A stretch of DNA of 64,000 bases from Cyanoderma ruficeps. Lineage: Eukaryota > Chordata > Aves > Passeriformes > Timaliidae. Both the position numbers and the translations under genes were made by a program. How positions within the stretch are numbered: the stretch's first letter is position 1; every line of letters starts with the position of its first letter. The stretch lies in assembly GCA_008694505.1 (NCBI GenBank), contig VZDJ01000116.1, positions 22,935,501-22,999,500 of the forward strand. The letters are read 5' to 3'. Shown here piece by piece: positions 1 through 11,365 of the stretch. The notes beneath the pieces are model-generated. The model did not search any database. It was not told where the DNA came from and worked only from the letters and a program-made list of their open reading frames with translations.

Positions 1-3000
1 CTAAAATTAACCTAAAGAGGTGCTTAATGGCACCCACTAAGCCATCATATTAATTAAAGAGCTTTATAACATTTACATTCCGGGAAAGCACCTTTTCTTT
101 TATTTTCATTATTTCTTTAATTTGACACGGTAGAAATGATATGTTCTAATAACTCTTATGTCACCAGCGATTTTCAGCATTTTTGGAAGCAGCTCCCACA
201 CTCTTCTTGGCTATGTATGTGTATATATATCTTTTCATGAAAGTGGTGCTGGCAAAACATCTCCTGCCATCACAGGCACTGACAGCTGAGGCAGCCTGGA
301 AATGCCAGTTCATTTGGCCATTACAGATTTTATATGAAATTTTCTCTCCTTTTTAGGGGTGTTGCAGGGATACAGTGGAAGAGAGGAAAAAGCTGGCTGA
401 GGGAGGACATGGCAAGGGTCTGCTCATGGTAATTCAAGCATGGAAAAAGCATCCAACTACACACAGTGATAAAATATACTGAAGATGATTGGTGGCGTTT
501 AATATTGATTCTGTGCTTATGGTTTAGTTTCTTTTAGTGTGACATTGCCTGAAGATTTCACAGGCACCAAGGAGTACAGTCTTCCTGGAGCCTGAGGGGC
601 AGAGAGGCACCAGAGGAGCAGGGAATAATAACCTGGTCTCCTGCTTCATAGTCCCATATTTACATTACATTAACATTTTTCTTCTTCTTCTTTTTGTATG
701 TCGTAGTGACATTGGTGCTGCTCTAAATGCATGAGAAAAAATGAGATTTGTGACAGGGAGGTAAAGCTCAGCAGAGGTTTGTACCAACATGGATAGGATG
801 GATAAGGATCTGCACAGGTACAGAAACATTTTCAGGCATGTGGTTCCCCCTTTTTTTCCATCAGAATTTAAATGGAACAGGCAAAACCTGGTTATGTAAA
901 TGGTTCGATTTACTTCTTCTCTCTTTTTATATGGACTTGAAAATTGCTGGATTTCTTCCTGGGTAAAGATGATATACATACTCTTGTTTCCAGACATTTT
1001 GTAGTACAAATCCCTTTGTGTTTCCTTTGAGCCATTTCAGTAACACTCATGGCTGTGGATGACAGAAGCCTGAGGGTTGCACACACCTTTTCCTTGCCAC
1101 ATATTTCCTTATCTTTTTCTTTTCCTGCTTTTCTCTTTAAAAGTAAGCAAAATAAGCAAAAAGTGATTTCCTTTTTTAAAAAAAAATATTTTAGATTTGT
1201 TATTTACAACTGGCCCATTATTTCTCATGCTCAGTTCTTAAATCTACCAGAATTTTATTTGAAAGTCTAATTTGCCTCAAGGCTGGAGCCTATGCTTTTA
1301 TTCCCTCAGCCAGTGGAGAGGCAGTGCACTCTGTCAAAGGGTGTGGTTGGACTGGATTCAGGGAATATTCCAGGTCAGCTTCAGAAAGCCAGGGCTGGGC
1401 AGAAAGAAGGAGCTGGCTGTCCATCCACCTGGGCTCAGTCATTCACAAGGGGACGATTCTGGGCCAGTCTGTGATTGCAAGGGGGAAACTTTATTCAAAG
1501 CAGTAATCCTCAGGTGCTTGCAGGTGCCAGCAGGAGGAATCCCTGTCAGAAACAATGCTATGCATTCCTAGAGGTAGCACAGCCATCCATGTGTTTTTGG
1601 AGTTCAGTCTCTGGAGCATGGCTGAAGCCTTCTGCATAAAGGAAATAACAAGTCTGATTTAGGAGGGGAACCAGAAGAAACAGCTATTACTGATAAGAAA
1701 TTATTGCAAGCCAAGCTCTGGATCCCATGCCAGTTGGCAGGCTGAATTATCGACCAGATTTTCATCAAAAGGACTTGGATCATTTTGAAAAGTGATGCAG
1801 GAACATGTACTCGAGTTGAGATATCTAATGATTTAAAGCTTTGTATTAAATAACTATTCAGCTGCAGTTACTGAGTCAGTCCTGCCCACCTTAAACTCCT
1901 TTCCCTAGCTTGGAGCATTGTAAACTTGGTGAAAAAAATGCCACCTTCTTCCGTGTACATTAAAAATAAATTATTAGCTTTTGAAACGATGAACAGTTGA
2001 ATTCACAGTAATTGTCTGTTACATCATAACTTGAATTTACGGATTCCCACCGTGATACAAAAGCTGAAAGTATTTTTCCTTCAGCTGGTTAATGTATTCA
2101 GAGTCTTTTAACTATGGCTGGAAGTGATGAAAACATGTCATTTTTCTGACATGTATTCTCAAGCAGGAACTCTTTACTTGTCTTTTGCAAGTACAATAGA
2201 CTGTCTATAATATCTTAGCTCTAGCTGGGGTATTTTTGAAGCAGATGCTCATGTTAGTCATCAACTCTTGCACATATTAATATGCCTCAGATACACCAAT
2301 ATCTCACTGAAGGCACTGGGGGTTCTCCCTGCACAGGGACGTTCTGACATGAATTGGGGCTGCACTATCCAGCCCCTCGTGTCAAGGTCTGTGCCCGAGG
2401 CAGAATGTGAAATACTCCCAGAGAATGGAGCAAAAGGAAATTGAAAAATTTATCTAAAGCATATTTGTTGGTGGCAATCACGGTGCCTTTGGGAATGGCT
2501 TCCATATGAATTCTGCTTTCCCTGGGCTGTGAAATTTGTTCTGGGGAATTTACATATTTTTGCCTTTTTATTTTTTTTCTTAATGGAAAGAAACAACAAT
2601 AGAAAGACTTCTCAGATATTGCCATTTTGTGTGTGATTTCAAACCCTTACAGTACAATTTTATAGCTGTTCATAAAGTCAGCTGGAGCACCTGTATATTT
2701 TAGAAATTGGGACTTGTTTCAGGGCACTGTATTGCCACTGAGAATGAGCAAAATATAAAGAAAAATAGCAATAGAGGAATGCATGTAGCATACAAAATGT
2801 TCAATGCACAGACAAAAAACCCTTTTATCTTCTTGCTTTGAGGTTTGACAGCCCACACTTGTGCTTTGGTGGGCTGCCCCATCCTTTACAGATTCTGCTG
2901 GATTCCAGCTGCCCTGTGGTCCAGTTCTTCCAACACTGCCCAGCAGCATCTCCAGAGCTGAGTTCCCTGGGCCGGGGCAGCACAATCCTTCATCCAGACC

Positions 3001-5058
3001 TGAAGCACAACACCCGAGTGCCCATTTGAAATGCCCCAGGTAGGTGAATCCTGAGATGGTGCTGGTGAAATGCTGGGAATTGCCTAAAAAGAAAGGATAT
3101 TGCTGCAGCAGAGAAAACTGCTTTTGAAGCAATTTTCTGGCCCACACAGCTTCAGGTCAGTTTTGGTAATGGGTGGTCAAAGCTTAGCCTGTGTATTTTT
3201 AATTATTTGCTAGAAATAGTTCTGCATATGACGTCCTTGGAAGGGAATTAGTTTGGTTGCTGGATAGTAAAATGATTATTTCAGGTATTGTCACTTTATC
3301 CTTCTCCTGTCAGCACAGATTTACATATCTACAGAAAGAGCAGTGGAGAATTATGATTTCTAGAAACGTTTGCCTTCCAGCTGAAGCCGCAGTGAAATGA
3401 TTAAATTCATCTTAAAATAGGGTTTTTCAGAAAGTAAGCTGACAGAATGGAGAGGGTTCACTACAGGGCTATGAAAATGATTCAAGGTTTGGAAAACCTG
3501 CCACGTATTTAGAGGCTTAATTAGCTCACTCTTCTTTAAAAGAAAATTACCATGTGATCTGATCAGCCTACAAATACTTATTTTGTCACTCCTAGTGACA
3601 GCTCCTTTCCCTTTCTCACAAAAGCCTAACAATATCCAGCCAAACCACTCATTGCTTGAAAATAAGAAACCATATTTCTAATTAGATAAACAGATCACTG
3701 TCTAAAAGCAGAATGGACACTTGAAATCTTTGATTCAAGACCACTGACTTCATAGAAGGATGAACTTAGCTCCTACACAGCCTGATGAGGGCTAAGGGAC
3801 ACTCACCACCAAGGACATCCAAAAGATCAGTCTGAAGGAGGAGGTGAGATGACAACAATTACTTCTGCCCTTGTAGTCCGTGACTGTGTAAAAGGGAGAT
3901 GGATAGGTAGCAGAGAGCAGGGCTTATTTGGAATAGACACTATTTTACAGCCCACTAAAGACTTCAAGGCCAAAGTGAATACCATAATAATGGCAATTAA
4001 GGTAGAGCTGGCCATCTTTCCAGGTTAGGCTTTTGAGTTAATCATGCAAAGGTCATTACTAATGCCACTCAAGCACAGCAGACATGTAAAGCCACCTCCA
4101 AACCACCTCTGATTAAAATGAGTTTCAAACCTTATCTTTCTAACTAGTCAATTAAAGAGGTGTTATTTTTGTCAGCTGCACAGTTGTTCTCATTTTTTTA
4201 AGGAATGTCTGCTTTAGAATATAAGGCCTATTCCTACAGATATAAAATATGGAATTTCAGGCATACAAACAGAATTTACTTGAAATTGTGTCAATTAAAA
4301 AATATGGCATCGCTAAGTTTGTTTAACTTTTCCTTCAGAAATGTAAATAAATACTGTGAGATAAATAGATACTGCCTGAGTAGGCAGGCAGACAGAGAGA
4401 AATAGAATAATCTTAGAAGTCTGTTGCATAGAATGGGTAGATTGAATATGAAGTACAACATAAAATGCGATTGTTTAAAAAGGAAGCCAATTACGTTTCT
4501 GTCTTGAAATACAAATCTTGCAATCTCATTCATAGATTTGCTACCCACTATCCCAAGCAGCTTGCAAAATTCTTGATGAAAAGAAATATTTTTTCATCAT
4601 CCCTTGTAGAGGAGCTGCTCCTATTCAGATGAACAGGAATAGTTTTAATTATTAAACCTTTCCTCTCTTAGGATGTGCTCCCATTGCATAACATTCTGTC
4701 CCTCAATGGCCTTTTTCCTTCATGTTTTCTCCTTAATTAGGAAGAAGGCCCTGTCTGAGTCTGTGCTGGCAGAGCAGGACCTGCCTTGTCAGGGCTTGAG
4801 TCTTTGCAAGGATGAGTCTCTGCTGTGCCTCTGCGAGGAACTCGCTGCCAGTTATTTGCAGGGAAGAGCCATCTCCCAGTAACCATCTCCCTTTTAATGG
4901 TGACAGGCTGAGTTAGGAGGGGGAAATAACAAATCCTACAAAAACAGGGAGCTGCCCGAGTTATTGAAGGAGAAATCGCTCCTGCCAGGTGCTAAGAACT
5001 TTGGTGACAACACAAAAAATCTCCAAGCCTCAGAATAGAAGTATTTTGCATTTTTTAG
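1..5058. other. Intergenic AT-rich DNA, no gene recognised
   Basis: I see no protein family, splice-bounded exon, RNA gene or clear transposon here. The open frames (at most about 140 codons) have no recognisable content and are chance. Short A/T homopolymers are the only repeats. Confidence 0.6.
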
Positions 5059-5283
5059 AGCGTTTCATGTCTTCAAGATGCAGAACAGATGTTTGTTAAT
5101 TCTTCTAATGGTTCTGTGAAGCAGGTCAGCATTATCTCAGCTTTACAGATGGGCAAGGAGTACAGAGAGGTTGAATGATTTGTCTCGGTCCAGGGTATGA
5201 ATCACTGTCAGAACCAGGAATAGGATTCAGCAGCACTGGGGAGTACATGCACATGCTGAAACCACTCAACCACACTGTACCCA
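5059..5283 (+). mobile_element. MIR-type (CORE/tRNA-derived) SINE relic
   Basis: The stretch aligns by eye to the amniote MIR consensus. It has a GAGCGTTTCATGT-like segment, then ATTATCTCAGCTTTACAGATGG, the core AGAGAGGTTGAATGATTTGTC (cf. AGAGAGGTTAAGTAACTTGCC), an AACCAGGAATAGGATTC part, and near 5260 the end AACCACTCAACCACACTGTACC (cf. AACCACTACGCTATACTGCC). Retention of nearly the full length is good for so old a copy in a bird genome. Confidence 0.75.
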
Positions 5284-7281
5284 TCACAAGAAATGGAAAT
5301 TAATTTTTAATATTCCCGTTTCTAAAGCGAGATTTTGGATTTCAGAAAAATTAAATATTTATTTCATTATGTATGACTTCATAAGCCTATAATTTATACC
5401 AGATAGATTTATTGGCTTTATTTCCCCATGATAATTAGATAGTCCTTGTTGATCTAATGGGTTTGTGATTTTTAGTGATGTATCCATTTGCCCAAAGAAG
5501 CAGCATTACTTGCCTCTTATGTACTTAGGAACAGATTTAAATGATATGCACATAAAATCTTATGGAGATACAATATTAAAATGCAGGGGTTTTCCTTCTC
5601 CTAAATGCAGGTTAAATATACCAAATTAATTTGCAACTACTTCAGTTTTCTAAGCAAATTTAATCCTCTGATATTTATCCGGCTGGCAGCATTGCAGTCC
5701 TGTATGTACTTAAAATATTGAGTATTCAAACTGCTGATATGTTGCAGTGATAGCAGCAGATTGCAAAGAGTTTGCAAACATTAATTGGTTTGCCTTTAGC
5801 AGGAAAAAAACCCCACCCTGTGCCTCTGGCTGGATGGTGATTCATCCCTGTGTGCAGGACAGTGACTGACACTGGGAGAGAGAACATTCCGGACTGAGAC
5901 CACAGCAAAGGAGAGGTTTTCTCTTAATCCCAGCAATCTCCTTGTGCTTCGGAACCTCCTGAATTACCTCACTGCTGGTACCATGCTACTGAAGCCTCTG
6001 CAGCCATGGTGTCATCATAAACATTAAAACTAAAGTTCCAGTCCTTTTGCCTGGTCAGCCTCAAATCTTTCCATCATGCCTTTTTTTTTTTTTAAATCAA
6101 AAATATCCTTGCCCAGACCCATCAATCTCCTTGCCCCGCAAGACAAAGACTCCTTCTGTCTCACAGGCCAGTCTTAAATCCTTAACATTTTTTTCCTGGG
6201 TGAAAACCAGATTAAACTACATCTTCTTTGTATAACTGGTATATAGGAAACTGTGAAAACTGTGGCACTGAACACAGAAAACCTTAAGAGTATCCTGACC
6301 TTTTTCACAAATGAGCATTGCATTTTCAGCTAAAATGTAAAAAGACCAAGTATTATCATACTTTTCATTCCTGCATCATTATGCCCATGATAAATTTGGG
6401 GAATCTGCAGGTGTATTCAGCCAGAAAGTCCAAAGTAGGGCCTTGATGAGTATTTTTGAATAAATGTGTCCTTTAAAGGTGAAGTATGAAGGAGAGGATG
6501 TAACATTTTTGTTCAATTACACTAATGTTTTAAAGGCAGCATTACTGTCAAGCCAAATAACATCTTGGGAAAAGACAAGGATTGAGGGAGGCTGAAAGAG
6601 TGACCCAGATGAATCTCTCTATAAATGTAGAGAAAAAAGACAACAAGCAGAAAGAGTGAATGGACTAAATTGTGAATGGATATATTGGTTGTGATCCTGT
6701 TTTTGCTTCTTCTTTCTCTTTCAGTCTCAAATTAGACTTCATCCATCTGGGTGCACATGCCCTGCTCGCCAAATTTCTGCTTAGCCTTGCAAGGATCAGA
6801 ACTAATTACCCAAGCAAGAGATTCTCATCTGCTCCCCTCCCTTGACCTCCTGTCGGTGCTCTGCTCCTCTCCAGACAGCCTGTGCACACACAGGAGCCAG
6901 GATCTGGCCAGCGTGCTGGCAAAGGGAGGAGGATTTAAAAGGGAGAAAAGAAATGCAGATGGCTGAGAACCACCTGTCAAGGATTCCCAGGGTGCAGACA
7001 GATTAGCGATGCTATTTTGGTTGCAGTGGATGCAACAATCTCTTCCCCACAGCTCTTGAGGGGGACAAGTTTCTGCTCCAGGGTGAGTGGTGAGAAAGGT
7101 GGTTCCCCTTTTCCTTCACCTGCTCCCTGGCACATAGGGGAGACACATTTAAAGCCAAAATGAAGAAATCAAGCTGTTTATGAGAGCCAGTATTTTCTCC
7201 ATCTCACATGAAATTTCTCATATAATATGTTAAATATAATTTTTCTTCCTTTGTCCTGTACTATATATTAAGGGCTATCCT
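5284..7281. other. Intergenic DNA, no gene recognised
   Basis: AT-rich sequence with a T13 homopolymer at 6081-6093. No exon-like frame or recognisable repeat family was seen. Confidence 0.55.
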
Positions 7282-7440
7282 ATTGTGGCTGGTTTGACAG
7301 CCATATCTTTCTTGTTTATAATACAATTTGACTGACAATAAGTCAGGGAACTGTGATTTGAACTCCTCATTGTGGCTGGCCTGACAATAATCTCTTTCTC
7401 ATTTATAGTACCATTTGATTGACAATAAGTCAGGGGATTG
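7282..7440 (+). repeat. Diverged two-copy tandem duplication, 87-bp period
   Basis: ATTGTGGCTGG at 7282 recurs at 7369. The homology continues through CTTGTTTATAATACAATTTG versus CTCATTTATAGTACCATTTG and ends in the shared block GACAATAAGTCAGGG. Substitutions and a small indel separate the copies, so the duplication is not recent. No function is apparent. Confidence 0.8.
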
Positions 7441-10259
7441 GCAGCTGGTTAGGGGTTTTTTTTCCACTGAATGTATATTTCTAGCTAAGACAAGACATCT
7501 ATTCCTAAATAGTTTGACAGATAATTTGTACAAAATCCGAGAAGGGTGATATTCCTCAGCATTCTTATTAAAATAATATTGTTCTTTGGCTTTGTACCAA
7601 TTTCACTTTTAAGATGATGGTTTTCCTTCTTTCTCACGTGCCAGTTGTGTCTCTAATTTTCATCACCATTATAAAAGTAGTATAAAATTGCAGTTTATAT
7701 GTTAGTAACTATTACATGTGTTCCTGACAATTTTTCTTCCTAACAAGTATGAGAAAAGCTATTATCTGCTCTGCCAAATCACTGTAGATGTGCTACGACT
7801 GGGAGGTTTGGGGAACTCGTTTCAGAAGTTCTGCTTGTGTATTGTTAATTGTAGGCAGTCATTTCCAGGGTATTTTCTTAATTTTCACAGAGGGGGAATT
7901 CTGGCACTCACAGTGCTGTTGAGAGGTATCATCTCTAAAGAAATACAATTTCTCTGACACTTGGCACAACTCTGCCTTCCACTGGTGAGTGCCAAAGCCA
8001 AAACCTGCACAGTTTGTGGTGATGTAATGGCAGACAGTAGTTTGCAGTGACCTTCTTCAAAACTTGGCCAGGAGTCAATGCCAAAATGGCCCATGAAACA
8101 AACCCTGAGCAGCAGAATAACAACCTGTCAGGCTGCCCATTGCATCCCTGCCCTCCCTGCAATGTCCAAAGGCAGAGGGAAGTGCGAGCATGGCTGGAAA
8201 ACAGATATCCTGAAGAGCATTTCTATTTAGAAAACGAAAGGAAGCCCCAAACCCACAAACACATATTTGCATATTACTGCTGCTGTGCAGTTTCAGTCTG
8301 ATCATTAGGGGCTCTCAGCTGGATATCCTTCACGAGTGCAGCCACTGTGGAGGCAGTGAAGGGCAAGGGAGAAGGGTTCATGGGCAGGAAATCAATAATG
8401 GTGCAACTCCCAGAATGAGGCAGCAGATTCTGCAGCCACTTGTGAGTCCATTATTCACATCAGTTCCAGTGTCCATGGTTATAAAGAGCACATTTTTAAT
8501 ACCCCTATAGCCCCGCACAAGATGGATTTCATACAGCTACAGAGAAGGACTGGTTTATATTTTTTGCAGAGCACCCATGTATTTTTTTTAACTGGAGGGA
8601 TATGATCTCTGCATAGTTCAAATGTCCCACTTTCACATGCAAATATTTTGTATAAAAATACAGGGGAGATTTTCTCTAGTCACTGAGTAAATATTCTGCT
8701 CAGAAATAGTTTCAAAATTCTTCATAGGGAGTCCAGTCAGCTATGCCATTTAAATATTCTTGAGGGACTGAAGACTGAACAAGCAAAAGCATAAATTGCA
8801 CTTGAGCTACTGAAGAACAAAAAGTAGAATAGGTATGTTTGTGTCTGTGCTTATTATTAAAGGATGAAAGTGTGAAGAAAAAATTTAAATTGGTACTGGA
8901 AAAACCATTAGATTTTAGAATTCTGATGCAAAAATATTCAGCTGAACAAGAAGCCTAAAATGAGAGCTAAAGGCACTAGGCCAGAGAATTGAAATGTAGA
9001 GTTTGTTCACAGTGGAGAGGAAAATATTTATTTCTTGTTTTCTATTCCAAATAAATTTCTTTCTGATGCTGCTGTTTATCTCAACCTGTGACTTTGCTTA
9101 TTCCCTCTTCTCTTCTAAAAATCATGAAGCTGGTGGTGCATTTAATCAGCCTCTTTCCTAGATGATGCCAAATAAGGGAGCATATTCCCACGAAGCACTC
9201 GAGCTGGTGAATTCCCCCAGTTAAATACCACCATTTTAAACAGGGAAGATTAACACAATAAAAAAAAAAATCAAAGGGAACAGAATTATATTTCAAAGCT
9301 ATTCCAGGCTAACGTAACGCAGTGCTGAGCTCTGTGCTCACACAGAGTCCTGGCCTCAGGCAGGCAAAATAAAATGTGTTTTACATCTGGATCAGAGCTA
9401 GAAAAATCTTCACACTGCTATCCTTGCTTGGTTTCTCCCCTGAACAAATGGTGAGGAATACAGCAGCCACTGTTGCTGCAGTATGGCTTTCATAAAACAG
9501 AATGGCTGTTTTCTCACTCCCCTTCACTTATGCCACTATTTGGCCATCAGACAGGGATATTCATTATCTTTTTTTTTTTTTTTTATGAGCTGCTGGGAGG
9601 TTGTTTGGGGTGCAGCAGGGCTAGCTATGGGGTAGAAGCAGGCAGAGTTATTTGCCTTTCCAGATCCATTTATAGTGGTTCCTACTCCATGAGTAGGAGT
9701 TGAAATAGCTCTTTCTGTGAGGTGGAAAACAGAGGCATCCATGAGCTCTGTCTTTTTTTCATTCTGGAGGTGCCCTAAGCTACGCTTCCAGTAGTAGTTA
9801 AATTTTTAGAATTTTGTTAATTGTGGATCCTCCCATTAGAAAATAGAAAAATGGACCATTTTGTCCTCTGGTGAACTATAATGGAAGACTGCAGTGCAGG
9901 AAAGATACAGGACCGAAATTGGAAGCTCTTAATTTTTGGATTATGAGCTCTTTCCAAGATGACTGTATGAAAAGGGAAAAGGAAAATAGCAGCTGTGGTT
10001 AGACAGCAGAAGAAGAACATGGAAACCTTCTTCTTATTTATTACAATTATTAACATTTAGCCATTAAAGGATATCACAGGTAAGAGTTATTCTTGTTTTT
10101 TCCCAATACTTCCAATTAGCTTGCCCAAGTTACGTGTTCATAGTTTTAAATGACAAGGAAATTCTTATCTGTGTGAAAACCTTTTCTATCATCCTTGTTG
10201 TCCTGGATTTCAGTGTAGGATGTGCACAAAGTATTTATTCTATCACCATCTTCATGAGC
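7441..10259. other. Intergenic DNA, no gene recognised
   Basis: AT-rich DNA with a T16 run at 9569-9584 and a small hairpin at 9682-9700 (TCCTACTC, loop CAT, GAGTAGGA). The overlapping open frames on both strands at 7885-8305 show no family content. Confidence 0.5.
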
Positions 10260-10748
10260 TGTTAAACCAGGTGGGGCAGTGTTTCCCCAGGCCCCCTCCC
10301 TCTGGGCTATCTTCTGCTAATGGGCCATCAATGCCTTGCCATGACTCACAGGTAACTCCCTCTGGGAGCTATCTCTGTTTAATGGGCCACCAAGGACCCA
10401 CTGCATGACTCATAAAAAGAGATCAGCCCATTGTGAGATGCTCTGCCCAGGGGGAGGAGCCAAGCATTCCCATCTGGATATAATCTGGGATTTGGGACAG
10501 TACAGGCAGCCTTACCCACTGGATTCCCAGAGGATAAGAGCTACCAGACTTTTCTACAGCATCACTGCTTCAATGAGACCACTTCATCTGGACTGCTACC
10601 ACCACTCTGACTAACAGGGTGTCAGCTTGTATTCTGACCCTGTCAGGGGTCTTCTGTACTATTGCTTTTTATTCTATTTTACCTTCTTTCTATTAAATTG
10701 TATTTCTGACTTGGAGTCTCTCACTGGTTTTGCTTTCAAACCACCACA
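10260..10748 (+). mobile_element. Avian endogenous-retrovirus-like solo LTR (ERVL-type, approximate ends)
   Basis: A compact unit of about 490 bp, more GC-rich than its flanks, reads like an LTR. It has a TG start (TGTTAAACC), a TATA-like GATATAAT near 10477, an ATTAAA polyadenylation signal at 10692-10697, a T-rich stretch and a CA end (CAAACCACCACA). The GGGAGGAGCCAAGCATTCCC and GAGTCTCTCACTGGTTTTGC blocks resemble bird ERVL LTRs as I recall them. No retroviral coding sequence flanks it, so it is probably a solo LTR. A 5-bp target duplication is not evident, so the ends are uncertain. The U3 part contains an imperfect tandem duplication (10296-10413). Confidence 0.65.
10296..10413 (+). repeat. 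Imperfect tandem duplication (about 60-64 bp period) inside the LTR U3
   Basis: CTCCCTCTGGG at 10296 recurs at 10356. AATGGGCCATCAATGC recurs as AATGGGCCACCAAGGAC, and ATGACTCA recurs at 10405. Duplicated U3 segments are common in LTR promoters. The two ATGACTCA copies resemble AP-1 sites. Confidence 0.75.
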
Positions 10749-11297
10749 CTTATGTTACCTCAAATACAGATTCTTGCCTGCCTGTATTTTATCTCATATA
10801 ATGCAGCCCAGATAGTGCAATACTTGGAAGACAGGTTTGTGTTTGTTTTTTTTTTTTTAATTGGTCACTACCACTTTTTGTATTAATATTTCACTTTTAG
10901 GGAGGAAAATAATGCAGTTAGGCAGAAGAGACAATTTTCACTCTTTCCACCACTACTGGTAAAACATACTCACAGTTCATGATTGAGAGAACTGACTTTC
11001 AGCTCCAAGAGGTTATAAATAGAAAGCATTGTCATTGTCTAGCAGTTCTCCTGCAAGGGAGAGCTAACTGAGCAGATTAATAAAATATTGGCATTAAAAA
11101 ACCATTTTCAGTTAAATTTTAAAGTAGCTGATGAAATATTTCTATAGCAGCCCTGCCAGCTCATGCTCCAGGTCCTAACCTGTCCTACTTGGTGTTTTTT
11201 CTGTGTTTGGTAGGTTTGGGTTTTTTAAGTAAAAAAACTTTACCCAAACCCAAAATACCTGAGCTTGGGGAGAGTGAGAGTGTCCTGTGCTTAGAGT
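10749..11297. other. Intergenic DNA with a small hairpin
   Basis: It contains a T-run near 10847 and a hairpin-capable inverted repeat (GGTTTGGGT at 11213-11221, ACCCAAACC at 11242-11250, A/T-rich loop). No gene was seen. Confidence 0.5.
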
Positions 11298-11365
11298 TAC
11301 ATATTTATAGAATGCTTTGAGTTGGAAGGAACCTTTAAAGAGACCCCATCAGACTCTAGCTGGTT
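11298..11365 (-). mobile_element. CR1 LINE 3'-end fragment
   Basis: TATAGAATGCTTTGAGTTGG followed by AAGGAACCTTTAAAGA is the reverse complement of the conserved CR1 3' end (cf. ATAGAATGGTTTGGGTTGGAAGGGACCTTAAAG). Only the terminal part is left and homology fades after about 70 bp. Confidence 0.7.
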
